From Candidatus Equimonas enterica (GTDB lineage Bacteria; Bacteroidota; Bacteroidia; Bacteroidales; Bacteroidaceae), in assembly GCA_018066225.1 (NCBI GenBank), contig JAGHRU010000124.1, positions 1 through 38,775 of the forward strand: a stretch of DNA of 38,775 bases, in the 5' to 3' direction. The position numbers and the translations under genes are program-made. The notes beneath the pieces were generated by a model. That model searched no databases. It had not been told where the DNA came from and saw only the letters and a list, made by a program, of their open reading frames with translations. Each line of letters begins with the position of its first letter. The first letter of the stretch is position 1. This document shows positions 26,491 through 35,070 of the stretch, in pieces.

Positions 26491-28518
26491 TTATTTCGCA
26501 GCATATTTGTCCAGACCCTCGTGCAGCCAATCGACGTAGGCATCGATGTCCTCGTCATAGGAGCGTGCCTTGCCGAGCAGATGGCCTTCGTTGTCGAGGA
26601 GGAAGTAGTAGGGCTGTGCGTTGCAGCCAAACTTGCTGCGCTGCAAATAACTCCAGCGGTCACCCACGGTGCGCAAGGTGACAGCCTTGCCATTCTCCTG
26701 CACTTCGATGGGCTCGGCCAACTTGGTCTTATCATCGACGTAGAGGCTGATGAGCACATAGTCTTTGGTCAGCAGGTCGCGGACTTTGGCGTCATGCCAT
26801 ACGGCGAGTTCCATCTTACGACAGTTCACGCAGCCGAAGCCAGTGAAATCGACCATAACGGGCTTGCCGTTGGCCTTGGCATAGGCCATACCCTGCTCGT
26901 AGTCGTTGAACTTGGCTTCTACCTTCACGTTGTCGAGGTTGAAGTCCTGCGTGGACATAGGCGGCGCGAAGGCACTGACAGCCTTGACAGGTGCGCCCCA
27001 AAGACCGGGTATCATATAGACAGCGAAGGCGAGCGAGCAGAGAGCGATGAAGAAGCCCGTTACGCTGCAGCCCTTCTCCTCGGGGTCGTCGTGCGGGAAC
27101 TTGATGAAGCCCAAGAGATAGAGGCCCATGCAAGTGAAGATGATAATCCAGAGCGAGAGGAAGACTTCGCGGTCGCAGAGATGCCAGCCATAGGCGAGGT
27201 CGGCCACGCTGAAGAATTTGAGGGCAAAGGCGAGTTCGAGGAAGCCGAGCACGACCTTAACCTTGTTGAGCCAACTGCTGCCCGAAGACTTCGCGCTGTT
27301 GAGCAACGAGGGGAAGAGGGCAAAGAGGGTGAAAGGAATGGCCAGCGCAAGGGCGAAGCCAAACATGCCGATGGTAGGTGCGAGTGCACTGCCACCACTG
27401 GTGCTGACTTCCACGAGCAGGAAACCGATGATAGGACCTGTGCACGAGAAACTTACGAGCGTCAGCGTGAAGGCCATGAGGAAGATGCTCAGCATACCCG
27501 TCGTAGAGCCAGCCTTACTATCGACAGCATTGCTCCACTTGGAGGGCAACGTGATCTCAAAGCCGCCAAAGAAGCTGGCAGCGAACACCACGAGCATCAA
27601 GAAGAAGAGGATGTTGAAGATAGCGTTGGTGGAGAGGTCGTTGAGGGCAGAAGCACCGAAGATGGTGGTGATGATAAGTCCCAAGGCCATGTATATCACG
27701 ATGATAGAGATGCCATAGGTGATGGCATCTTTCACGCCTTGCTTACGGTCGCCAGCCTTGTCGGCACGTTTAAGGAAGAAGCTCACCGTCATGGGGATGA
27801 TGGGCCACACGCAAGGCGTGACGAGGGCGATGAGACCGCCGAGGAAACCGAGGAAGAAGATGTACCACCACGACTTACCAGCGATGTCATTGTCGTTGCC
27901 CATCTGGTTGAGTTCGTCGATGACGGGCGTCCAGAGAGCCTTCACCTCGGCATCGTCCATAGCGGGAGCGGCCACGGTTGCGGAGTCGGCAGCAGCACCA
28001 GCCTCGGCAGCAGCGGCTTCGGGCTCTTCTTCTTCGCCTTCTACGCCTGCGGCAGCAGCCTGAGCGGCATCGGGACCGTCGCTACCTTTAAGCTTGAAAT
28101 CAACGTTGGTGGGAGGCATACAGTTCTCATCGTTGCAAGCAGAGAACTGGAAGTAACCCTTCATCTCGTAGTCTTTGTCGGTAAGGGTGACGCGCTGCGT
28201 GAAGGTGGCTTTGTTCTCGTAGAACGTAATCTTCATGCCGTCAAACATGGGCTCGCTCACGGTTTTCGCGCCGGGGCCGCCTTTGAGTTTGCCCGCAGCC
28301 TTTGCGCCCTTCTTGCTGTCGATGTTGAAGGTTGCAGGGTTGGGTCCATCGGCAGGGATATTGGTGGAATAGATATGCCAGCCGGGGGCTGCCTTACCAG
28401 TAAAGATGATGTCCACCTCAGTGGGGCTTACGCGCTTGTAAGACACATTGAAGGTGACCTGAGCGTGCATGGTAATGGCCATTACCATAAGCACGAATAC
28501 GGAAAGAATCCTTCTCAT
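26491..28518 (-). CDS. DsbD-type thiol:disulfide interchange protein
   Basis: DsbD moves reducing power from cytoplasmic thioredoxin across the inner membrane to periplasmic partners. The 675-residue product has a signal peptide, an N-terminal DsbD alpha domain with a cysteine pair (C128 and C133 in FSACNDENCMPP), a low-complexity alanine and glutamate linker (about 145-190), a CcdA-like membrane domain of about eight helices with the conserved TPCVWPIIPMTVSFF and FSCTGPIIG cysteines, and a C-terminal thioredoxin domain with CVNC (563-566). All three redox pairs are present, so it should be functional. It has its own promoter. Confidence 0.94.
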   Translation of the reverse strand: MRRILSVFVLMVMAITMHAQVTFNVSYKRVSPTEVDIIFTGKAAPGWHIYSTNIPADGPNPATFNIDSKKGAKAAGKLKGGPGAKTVSEPMFDGMKITFYENKATFTQRVTLTDKDYEMKGYFQFSACNDENCMPPTNVDFKLKGSDGPDAAQAAAAGVEGEEEEPEAAAAEAGAAADSATVAAPAMDDAEVKALWTPVIDELNQMGNDNDIAGKSWWYIFFLGFLGGLIALVTPCVWPIIPMTVSFFLKRADKAGDRKQGVKDAITYGISIIVIYMALGLIITTIFGASALNDLSTNAIFNILFFLMLVVFAASFFGGFEITLPSKWSNAVDSKAGSTTGMLSIFLMAFTLTLVSFSCTGPIIGFLLVEVSTSGGSALAPTIGMFGFALALAIPFTLFALFPSLLNSAKSSGSSWLNKVKVVLGFLELAFALKFFSVADLAYGWHLCDREVFLSLWIIIFTCMGLYLLGFIKFPHDDPEEKGCSVTGFFIALCSLAFAVYMIPGLWGAPVKAVSAFAPPMSTQDFNLDNVKVEAKFNDYEQGMAYAKANGKPVMVDFTGFGCVNCRKMELAVWHDAKVRDLLTKDYVLISLYVDDKTKLAEPIEVQENGKAVTLRTVGDRWSYLQRSKFGCNAQPYYFLLDNEGHLLGKARSYDEDIDAYVDWLHEGLDKYAAK

Positions 28519-28569
28519 TGTAGTGTGGTATATACGTATATGTTTTTATTGTTTCAGACAGTTTGGGCG

Positions 28570-28577
28570 CAAAGTTA
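28570..28577 (-). promoter_or_regulatory. -7 box upstream of dsbD
   Basis: TAACTTTG on the minus strand, matching TAnnTTTG, giving a leader of about 45 bases. No good -33 TTTG is seen at 19-21 bases. Confidence 0.55.
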
Positions 28578-28616
28578 CGCATTTCTTGCGAAATACGGCC
28601 TAAAAAAATGTTATTT

Positions 28617-29378
28617 TTATTGGCCGAACGTCGCGTCCGCATCGTTTTTGCCGAAATGATAGGTCAGCGTCAGCAGCCCCGACACATTGCGGGCAGGGTG
28701 TCGGGGTACGCCTTGCAGCGTGACGGCACCGGCCTTGTTGCAGTTGGTCAGTCCGAAGTCGGCTTCAAGGCCAATGCGCAGCCCCGAAACTAATTGGTAG
28801 CCCACGGCGGCTTGCAAGCCAGCATCGAAACGGCGGGATTGGGCATCACGGCCAAAGGTGTGGGCATCGTAGTAGTATTTGGCGGCCTCATAGGCACTGC
28901 CGTCACCCTTGACTTTGAGTTTTCCCGTCACGCCGAGAGCCGCATAAGGCCCCATACCGATATATATATAGCGGCCTTCACCGAGGCGAAAGTAGTAGCG
29001 CAACGGCAGGGCGAAGTGGAGATAGTTGGCCGTCGCAGCCACATTGGCGGTGCTCATCACAGGGTTGCCGAAGTCGTCGAGGCGCACTTCGCCTGTCTTG
29101 TCGTCGATGACGGGCGTCTGCACATCGTCGTCTTTCCACCCCTTGCTATACATCGAGAGCGTAGGGGCTATGGTCAGGTGCTGATTAAACTCATATTCAT
29201 AGCCCAAGCCGCCCGTGATGGCGCCGACCACGCGACTGGGGTCGCTGCCGCTATGCGTAGCAAGGCCGCCACCGACACGCAAGAAGAAGCCTTGCGCCGA
29301 GGCTGTCACACAACCAACAAGACCAAGGAGGGCAAGAAGAAAAATACGGCGAAGCAGAGAGAAACTATGGGTATTCAT
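28617..29378 (-). CDS. outer membrane beta-barrel protein
   Basis: A 253-residue exported protein with a signal peptide (RRIFLLALLGLVGCVTASAQG). The mature part alternates hydrophobic and polar residues in short strands (FFLRVGGGLATHSG, ITGGLGYEYEFNQHLTIAPTLSMYSKGW, LHFALPLRYYFRLGEGRYIYIGMGPYAALG, FDAGLQAAVGYQLVSGLRIGLEADFGLTN, NVSGLLTLTYHFG), as in small eight-stranded porin-like proteins (outer membrane protein beta-barrel domain) of Bacteroidetes. The near-terminal aromatic strand LTYHFG fits barrel assembly, followed by a short tail. Function unknown. It starts 36 bases after the helicase stop and may share its transcript. Confidence 0.85.
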   Translation of the reverse strand: MNTHSFSLLRRIFLLALLGLVGCVTASAQGFFLRVGGGLATHSGSDPSRVVGAITGGLGYEYEFNQHLTIAPTLSMYSKGWKDDDVQTPVIDDKTGEVRLDDFGNPVMSTANVAATANYLHFALPLRYYFRLGEGRYIYIGMGPYAALGVTGKLKVKGDGSAYEAAKYYYDAHTFGRDAQSRRFDAGLQAAVGYQLVSGLRIGLEADFGLTNCNKAGAVTLQGVPRHPARNVSGLLTLTYHFGKNDADATFGQ

Positions 29379-29414
29379 TGCTGCAAATCAGTATAAAAGG
29401 TGATACGCTTATGG

Positions 29415-31299
29415 TCAATCTTCAAAGAACTTGCGCCAATCGTCTTGCAGGCGTGTGGCTTTCTTCTTGGGACGCACCGCCGACTTCTTGGGACGCGTCG
29501 GCTGATCGTCAGCCCACTCCTTGCGGTGCTTGAAGGCTGGCTTGCGGCTTGCAAAGCCGGGACGCGCCTCACGCTGATAGCCCTTGTCGGGGCGATGCGT
29601 CTCACGCTTCGGCGCACGGTTACTGCGCTTGCCGCCTGCGGCTTGCTGGTCTTCGGGGTCGGCCCAATCGACCACCACACGGCGGCCTCCTGTCTTGACG
29701 CGCTTCATGCCGTCGATGACGGTCTGCGCCTGCTCCTCGGGCACCTCAAAGAAACTGAACTGCTGGGCAAGGTCGATGCGTCCGATGGCGATGTATTCGT
29801 CCATGTGGCGGTTGATGAGGCTGATGATTTCGCGCGCATAGTAGTTGTCGCGCTTGCCGAGGTTGAGAAACAGACGCTTATAGCCAGCCTCTGGCGTGTG
29901 GTCGGCGTCGGCACGCCCTTTGCGCTTGCCGCCTCCCGTGTCGCGGTCGCTGCTTGCGATACGCTTGCTCTCCTTGGGCTGCACGATGTCGGGGGCATCG
30001 GCATAGTAAGCCACGAAACGGCCAAACTCGCGTTGCACGATGCGCTTGATGAGGTCTTCCTTGCTGAGCCATTCGAGTTTGTGCATCACTTCGGGCAGGA
30101 ATGGTGCAATCTGCGCCTCATCCACATCGACCTGTTCGAGCAGTTCCATGACGCGGTAGAGTTGCTTGGTGCAGAATTCTTGGGGCTCGGGCAGCGTGCC
30201 AGCCTCAAACTGCTTGCCGATGACGCGCTCTATGGTGCGCACCTTGCCGCGCTCGCGCAGATGGATGATGCAGATGCTGGTGCCGCACTTGCCGGCGCGT
30301 CCAGTGCGTCCCGAGCGGTGGGTGTAGTTTTCCACGTCGTCGGGCAGTCCGTAGTTGATGACATGGGTGAGGTCTTCCACGTCGAGGCCGCGTGCTGCCA
30401 CATCGGTGGCCGAGCAACTGCGTGCGGTGCTGTCTGAACTTCTGCATCGTCAGGTCGCGCTGTGCCTGTGCCAAGTCGCCGTGCAAGGCCTCGGCGTTGT
30501 AGCCGTCCTTGATGAGTTGGTCGGCCACCTCCTGCGTCTCTACTTTGGTGCGGCAGAAGATGATGGCGTAGATGCGGGGATAGTAGTCCACGATGCGCTT
30601 GAGAGCAGCATATTTGTCCTTGGCCTGCACCATGTAGTAGATATGATTGACGTGCTCGGCACCCTCGTTGCGGCTTCCCACGACGATTTCCTTGTAGTCG
30701 CGCAGGTAGGACTTGGCGATACGCTCGATGTCGGGCCCCATCGTGGCCGAGAAGAGCAGCGTATTGCGGTCGCGTGGCACGCCTTCGAGGATGGCGTCGA
30801 TGCTTTCGGAGAAGCCCATGTTGAGCATTTCGTCGGCCTCGTCGAGCACCACATTGCTCACGGCTTCGAGATGCGCCACACCGCGGTGCATCAAGTCGAT
30901 GAGGCGTCCCGGCGTGGCCACGATGATTTGTGCGCCGCGTCGGAGTTGGCGGATTTGGCTCTCTATGCTTGCGCCGCCATAGACGGGCACGATGTGCAGG
31001 CCGTCGATGTAGCGGGCGTAGTCTTTGAGGTCGTCGGCTATTTGCAGGCAGAGTTCGCGCGTCGGGCTGAGGATGACAGCCTGTGTGGTGAGGTCGTCGG
31101 GGTTGGTCTTTTGCAGCACGGGCAGGCCAAAGGCGGCCGTCTTACCCGTCCCCGTCTGCGCCAGAGCGATGACATCGTTGCCTTCACCGAGGAGATAGGG
31201 GATGACTTCTTGCTGCACGGGCATCGGCTGCTCGTAGCCCATTTCGGAGATGGCGCGCAGCAGGGCTTCACTCACGCCAAGTTCTTGGAATGTCTTCAT
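29415..31299 (-). pseudogene. DEAD-box RNA helicase, broken by a frameshift
   Basis: DEAD-box helicases remodel RNA in ribosome assembly, mRNA decay or the cold response. The first part (from 31299) has AQTGTGKT, PTREL, GGASIESQIRQLRRG, ATPGRLIDL, VLDEADEMLNMGF and SAT in order. After TMQKFRQHRTQLL the frame is lost, at about 30411. The other frame resumes with ATDVAARGLDVEDLTHVINYG and HRSGRTGRAG (motifs V and VI), a DbpA-like RNA-binding domain (GYKRLFLNLGKRDNYYAREIISLINRH...RRVVVDWAD) and a lysine/arginine-rich tail. Normal text would be LLVATDVAARG; the DNA reads CTCGGCCACC where CTCGTGGCCACC is expected, a 2-bp loss. The two halves together are about 628 codons. A sequence error, a true mutation or +1 frameshifting are all possible. 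Confidence 0.88.
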
Positions 31300-31307
31300 A
31301 AGTGGCG

Positions 31308-31315
31308 CAAAGTTA
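31308..31315 (-). promoter_or_regulatory. -7 box very close to the helicase start
   Basis: TAACTTTG on the minus strand, with its last base only 8 bases before the ATG at 31299. Transcription would start within a few bases of the start codon, so the mRNA may be leaderless or nearly so. The -33 region is weak. Confidence 0.55.
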
Positions 31316-31340
31316 CAAAATACTTTTCAATAAACACAGC

Positions 31341-31398
31341 ATAGCCTTACACAAAAAGCCGAAGCACAGCGCGCTTCGGCTTTTTTGCGTAAGGCTAT
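31341..31398 (-). terminator. strong two-part intrinsic terminator
   Basis: An inner perfect 13-bp stem (31353-31365 with 31373-31385, AAAAAGCCGAAGC and its complement) is enclosed by an outer 10-bp stem (ATAGCCTTAC at 31341 with GTAAGGCTAT at 31389). It ends the transcript of the membrane protein and ligase genes, 8 bases past the stop, and precedes the helicase promoter. Confidence 0.88.
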
Positions 31399-31405
31399 TT
31401 AGTGG

Positions 31406-31765
31406 TTACAGCGTCGTCTTTTTAGCCAATGGCAGCAGGAGCAACTCCACGCCCAAGAGACAAAGCCAGAAAGACAGCAAAGCATCGTCCAGAGCGTAGG
31501 CTACTGCGCAACCGACGGCGATGATGACGAAATCGGTAAATGTCGTGGCCATGCACTTGGCGAGTTGAGCGCGAAACGCGCTTCTGTCGTGGCGGTAGAG
31601 CCATACGCCCCCGATGAGGGCACAGGCAAAGGCTGCGAAGATGAGGCCAGTGAGGGGATAGAAGAGGCACGCCTTGACTTCCTCCAACGGATAGAGCGCA
31701 AAGGCCAACATGCCTATCTGGGGCAGACGATACAGGTGGTGCGCACAAAGATGAGATAATGCCAT
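31406..31765 (-). CDS. small integral membrane protein, unknown
   Basis: A 119-residue protein with three or four likely membrane segments: IGMLAFALYPLEE-region, ACLFYPLTGLIFAAFACALIGGVWLY, TFTDFVIIAVGCAVAYAL and LLSFWLCLLGVELLLLPLA. Basic residues (YRHDRSAFRAQLAKC) lie between the second and third. No family is recognised. The start ATG at 31765 lies about 30 bases after the conserved end of the ligase. The gene is wholly overlapped, in another frame, by the extended ligase reading frame, and its regular hydrophobic pattern shows that this frame is the real one in the region. Confidence 0.75.
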   Translation of the reverse strand: MALSHLCAHHLYRLPQIGMLAFALYPLEEVKACLFYPLTGLIFAAFACALIGGVWLYRHDRSAFRAQLAKCMATTFTDFVIIAVGCAVAYALDDALLSFWLCLLGVELLLLPLAKKTTL

Positions 31766-33455
31766 CGTCGTTGTATTTGGGTGGTGAATAAGTGTAGAGA
31801 TAACGCTTGATGGAGAGTTTCGGGGTCTTCTCAAACTCTTCGTCGCGCACCTCGATGGCAGAGAGTTGTTCGTAGCGGTTGAGGTGCTTGTTGAGGTCGC
31901 GGCGGTGACGCTCCATGAGGTCGATGATGTCGAGGTGCGACAAGCCTTTGGCCTCGGCGGCCTCGAAGTCGGGATAGACGAGCATGACAAACTTGTTGTC
32001 GCGCTGCACCATGCAGCACTCCTTGACGCAGGGCAAGACGGCGAAGCGGCTCTCCACCTCCTCGGGATAGACATTCTGGCCATTGGGCGTGAGGAGCATG
32101 TTTTTGCAACGTCTGCGTATGGTGAGGCTCCCGTCGTCGGCTATGGTGCCGAGGTCGCCCGTATGATACCAGCCGCCTGCATCGACGACGGCATTGGTGG
32201 CAGCCACATCGTTGTAGTAGCCGAGCATGAGGTTGGTGCCGCGCACCAAGATTTCGCCCACCTGCTCGCGGGGATTACTGCTGTCGATGTGCATCTCCAT
32301 GCGTGGCGCAACGCGGCCGCAGGTGCCCATCTTAAACGCTGAGGCGTGGGTGAAGGTGATGAGTGGTCCTGTCTCCGTCGTACCGTAGCCGATGGTATAG
32401 GGGAAGCCTATCTCGCGCAGCAGGGCTTCGAGTTCGGGATTGAAGGCTGCGCCGCCCATAACGACCTGTGCCACGCGGCCACCGAAGGCACCGAGCATTT
32501 GCTCCTTGACGCGCGCCATGATGCGTGCACGCAGATAGGGCACACGCAGCGCGGTGCGCAGCATGGGGCGTTCGAGTTTCGGCACGACGGTCTTTTGCAG
32601 GAGTTTCTCCATCACCAAGGGCACGCAGATGGCCAGATGAGGGCGCACATCGCCAAAGGCAGCGAGGATGACGCTGGGCGAAGCCGCCCGCAGGAGGTAA
32701 TAGGTGTGCATGCCCACGAGCAGCCCTGCGATAAGTTCAAACATCAGGCCGTACATGTGCGCCATCGGCAGCATGGAGACGATGCAATTGCCCGGAAGGA
32801 AGGTCTCGGGGCAGAGTTCTTGCGCACAGAGCGCGTTGCTCCACAGCGAGCGATAGGGCAGCATGACGCCTTTGGAGTGTCCGGTAGTGCCGCTGGTGTA
32901 GTTGATGAGTGCCAGTGCCTCGCCATCGCTCTGACGATGGTAGTGGAGGTCTTCGGGGCCGAAGTCGCGGGGGTAATGCTGGCCGAAATGTACGTTGATC
33001 GTGTCGCGCATCTTGGCAAGGCTTTCGTCGCGGCTGTACTGCACCTCGTAGTCGCTGTTGCGCACCACGGCCACCAACTCGGGAATGGCTTCGGGCTGGA
33101 GGCGCGAGATCATGTTGTCGCCCACAAAGAGCAGGCGTGCCGCGCTGTGCGCGATGATGTTTTGCGCCTGCTCGCCGCTAAAATCGTGCAGGATGGGCAC
33201 GGCTACTGCGCCATAGGTGATGGTAGCCAGGAAGGCGATGGCCCAGTGCGCAGAGTTGCGGCCATAGAGGCCAATGCGGTCACCGGGCTGCAAACCCGCT
33301 TGCTCAAAGAGGATGTGGAGTTTGGCGATAGATACCGCCACATCACGGTAGCGAAATGTCTCACCGCCATAGTCAGTGAGCGCGTCACGCTGCCAATTCT
33401 CGCGAATACTGTGCTCGATGAGCGCGATGAAGTCGGAATACTGCGTGTTACTCAT
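31422..33455 (-). CDS. long-chain fatty acid-CoA ligase family (AMP-forming)
   Basis: The protein activates a fatty acid as acyl-adenylate and then acyl-CoA. It has the adenylation motifs LINYTSGTTGHSKGVML (P-loop), YGTTETGPLITF, YHTGDLGTIADDGSLTIRRRCKNMLLTPNGQNVYPEEVE and the C-terminal EFEKTPKLSIKRYLY, which carries the A10 lysine. These end near base 31794, about 554 residues, a usual length for the family. The open frame then continues 123 residues as non-conserved arginine-rich text read out of frame across the whole small membrane-protein gene. The natural stop has therefore probably been lost by a point change or small indel near 31794. It has a full-consensus promoter upstream. Confidence 0.9.
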   Translation of the reverse strand: MSNTQYSDFIALIEHSIRENWQRDALTDYGGETFRYRDVAVSIAKLHILFEQAGLQPGDRIGLYGRNSAHWAIAFLATITYGAVAVPILHDFSGEQAQNIIAHSAARLLFVGDNMISRLQPEAIPELVAVVRNSDYEVQYSRDESLAKMRDTINVHFGQHYPRDFGPEDLHYHRQSDGEALALINYTSGTTGHSKGVMLPYRSLWSNALCAQELCPETFLPGNCIVSMLPMAHMYGLMFELIAGLLVGMHTYYLLRAASPSVILAAFGDVRPHLAICVPLVMEKLLQKTVVPKLERPMLRTALRVPYLRARIMARVKEQMLGAFGGRVAQVVMGGAAFNPELEALLREIGFPYTIGYGTTETGPLITFTHASAFKMGTCGRVAPRMEMHIDSSNPREQVGEILVRGTNLMLGYYNDVAATNAVVDAGGWYHTGDLGTIADDGSLTIRRRCKNMLLTPNGQNVYPEEVESRFAVLPCVKECCMVQRDNKFVMLVYPDFEAAEAKGLSHLDIIDLMERHRRDLNKHLNRYEQLSAIEVRDEEFEKTPKLSIKRYLYTYSPPKYNDDGIISSLCAPPVSSAPDRHVGLCALSVGGSQGVPLLSPHWPHLRSLCLCPHRGRMALPPRQKRVSRSTRQVHGHDIYRFRHHRRRLRSSLRSGRCFAVFLALSLGRGVAPAAIG

Positions 33456-33546
33456 GATGTTGCTGTCGCACGCCCGAGCGGCTGAACGCGGCTTCTGTGC
33501 CGAGTTTTAGACCACTTTTTGCGTGCTTTGTTATTGTTTTAGAGCG

Positions 33547-33578
33547 CAAAGATAAACATTTCAGCCCAACCGCACAAA
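33547..33578 (-). promoter_or_regulatory. ligase promoter, full Bacteroidetes consensus
   Basis: On the minus strand TTTG (33575-33578), 20 bases, then TATCTTTG (33547-33554). The leader to the ATG at 33455 would be about 85 bases. Confidence 0.72.
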
Positions 33579-33802
33579 TAAAAATGCAGAAAAATGCAGC
33601 GCAGCAACACCTTTTAACGCCACGACCGCTGCGTCAAAAGAATTTCACATTACCCAACCCCTTCACCATCGCTACCGCCATTCGGACCAACGCCACGCGC
33701 CGCGCGAAGCCGCTGTGGGTGGCTTCGTCGGCCGCCGCCGACCGTCAGCGCGCCTACGCCATACGCTCGCTCCGCCACGTTTCGCGCTGATTTTCAGCGC
33801 GA

Positions 33803-33922
33803 TAGCCCCGCATCGTCATTTCCTCCTGCCCCGGCCTCCTGCCCCGTCTGCCCGCATCGTGCTTACGGCGTGGGCAGAGACGCGCACCGACAAGGGCAGA
33901 TAGCGCGCACGGTCTGCCCGCA
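33803..33922. repeat. periodic array 5: six units at 22-bp pitch
   Basis: Units TAGCCCCGCA (33803), CCTGCCCCGG (33825), TCTGCCCGCA (33847), CGTGGGCAGA (33869), CAAGGGCAGA (33891) and TCTGCCCGCA (33913) are exactly 22 bases apart, with 12-base spacers. Units 1-3 and 6 are in the inverse orientation and units 4-5 direct. Every unit ending in CGCA is followed by TCGT, the complement of the ACGA that precedes direct units elsewhere. GCACGGTCTGCCC here is the exact reverse complement of GGGCAGACCGTGC in array 4. Confidence 0.82.
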
Positions 33923-34000
33923 TCGTGATGCGCCGCCCTTCATTGCGCCCCAAATAGGCGGCCTACCCCGTCACACCGCGCGCTAAATGCGGCACTACGG

Positions 34001-34018
34001 ATTGTCAAAATTTTTGCA
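34001..34018 (-). repeat. 18-bp dispersed repeat, copy 2
   Basis: ATTGTCAAAATTTTTGCA, the exact reverse complement of 7354-7371. It lies about 80 bases beyond array 5, as copy 1 lies about 60 bases before array 2. Confidence 0.8.
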
Positions 34019-34075
34019 TCGTCCCACCCCGATGCACCGAAAAAAGTAGCAACAGCAAAGTTTCTCTTCCCACGC

Positions 34076-34106
34076 TTGCCTGTTTGCCGCAAAAGCCTTA
34101 ACTTTG
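34076..34106 (+). promoter_or_regulatory. nuclease gene promoter
   Basis: TAACTTTG (34099-34106) matches the -7 box, with TTG at 34076-34078 twenty bases upstream as a partial -33 box. The leader to the ATG at 34134 is about 20-25 bases. Confidence 0.65.
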
Positions 34107-34133
34107 CACCTCCACAGCAAACACCTTTAACGC

Positions 34134-35048
34134 ATGAAGCACATACACTATCTCATATTCACCACCTGCCTCCTCTTGCTCGCCGCCTGCGACAAGGAAG
34201 AACCCGACTACATCATCGGCCCCACTACGCCCACGTCCTCCACCGACGCTACCAACGCCAACTCCCCTACTGCCGTCGCCCCTTGGCTCGGCAAGTATGT
34301 CACGCGCCTCGAGGTGCCGCGCCTGAAAGCCGGCAACCACTTCGTGGCGCATAGCAGCAAGGAGGGCAAGGACAGCGTGATGGCCTATTGCCTCGAATAT
34401 GACGCGGCGCAGGGGCACTCCCGCTGGGTCGCTTTCCGCTTCGACAGTAAGACGCGCAGCAAGGTCACCGGGCGACAAGACAGTTTCCGCGACGACCCCT
34501 ATCTCCCTACCGATTGCCATATCGGCTCTGGCGGCTTCGGCGGCGGCTACGACCGCGGCCACATCTGCGCCAGTGCCGACCGTCTGTATAGTGCCTCGGC
34601 CAACGACCTCACGTTCTTCATGTCCAACATGTCGCCGCAACGCTCGCGCTTCAACCAAGACTACTGGCCAATCTACGAGCAGCAGGTGCAGTCGTGGGGA
34701 CGCTCTGCGGCTTTCGCCGACACGCTCTATGTGGTCAAGGGCGGCACCATCGGCACGGGACAGGTGCTGCAATACCTCTCGCGTCCCAATGGCAAGCGCG
34801 TCGCTGTGCCCAAGTACTACTACATGGCGCTACTCAAGGTCAAGAGCAAAACCTACTCTGCCATTGCCTTCTTCATGGAGCACAAGGACTATGGAGGCAC
34901 CCAGGGCACGGCCGAAGAACTGCGCCAGCACGCCATCTCCATCGACGAGCTGGAAGAGCGGACGGGCATCGACTTCTTCCCCAACCTCCCTGCCGCCGTC
35001 GAGACCGCCGTCGAGAAGGACTATTTCTTCTCCAACTGGGGGCTGTAA
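34134..35048 (+). CDS. DNA/RNA non-specific endonuclease, lipoprotein
   Basis: A 304-residue nuclease of the beta-beta-alpha-metal (NucA/Serratia) family, which cuts DNA and RNA without sequence specificity. The active site is DRGHICASADR (D140-H143, H143 the general base), followed by FFMSNMSPQRSRFNQDYW, which supplies the metal-binding asparagine. The N-terminus is a lipoprotein signal, MKHIHYLIFTTCLLLLAAC, with lipid cysteine 19, followed by acidic DKEEPDY, suggesting display outside the cytoplasm. A threonine/serine/asparagine-rich linker precedes the domain. A role in nucleic acid scavenging is inferred. It is the only plus-strand gene and faces the sulfatase gene across a shared hairpin. 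Confidence 0.93.
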   Translation: MKHIHYLIFTTCLLLLAACDKEEPDYIIGPTTPTSSTDATNANSPTAVAPWLGKYVTRLEVPRLKAGNHFVAHSSKEGKDSVMAYCLEYDAAQGHSRWVAFRFDSKTRSKVTGRQDSFRDDPYLPTDCHIGSGGFGGGYDRGHICASADRLYSASANDLTFFMSNMSPQRSRFNQDYWPIYEQQVQSWGRSAAFADTLYVVKGGTIGTGQVLQYLSRPNGKRVAVPKYYYMALLKVKSKTYSAIAFFMEHKDYGGTQGTAEELRQHAISIDELEERTGIDFFPNLPAAVETAVEKDYFFSNWGL

Positions 35049-35070
35049 CCGCCATCTGCCTTCCCCCTTT

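Larger units (their letters stand above)
33579..34075. other. non-coding region between divergent ligase and nuclease genes
   Basis: About 500 bases with no credible gene. Short plus-strand frames (33497-33790, 33715-33903) give proline- and arginine-rich peptides without domains and cross the repeat units. The region holds the hairpin CGCGCTGA/TCAGCGCG (33784-33801), the six-unit array (33803-33922), the second copy of the 18-bp repeat (34001-34018) and a short inverted repeat TGCATCG/CGATGCA (34015-34037). Confidence 0.6.

Noticed and set aside
23480..26539. 1019-codon open frame on the plus strand
   Set aside because: It is exactly antisense to the M16 protease, whose motifs are intact. 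The antisense frame has no domain and is rich in repeated valine, histidine and glutamate text typical of shadow frames in GC-rich codon-biased genes.
26383..28659. 758-codon plus-strand frame
   Set aside because: Antisense to dsbD, with no signal, domain or promoter of its own.
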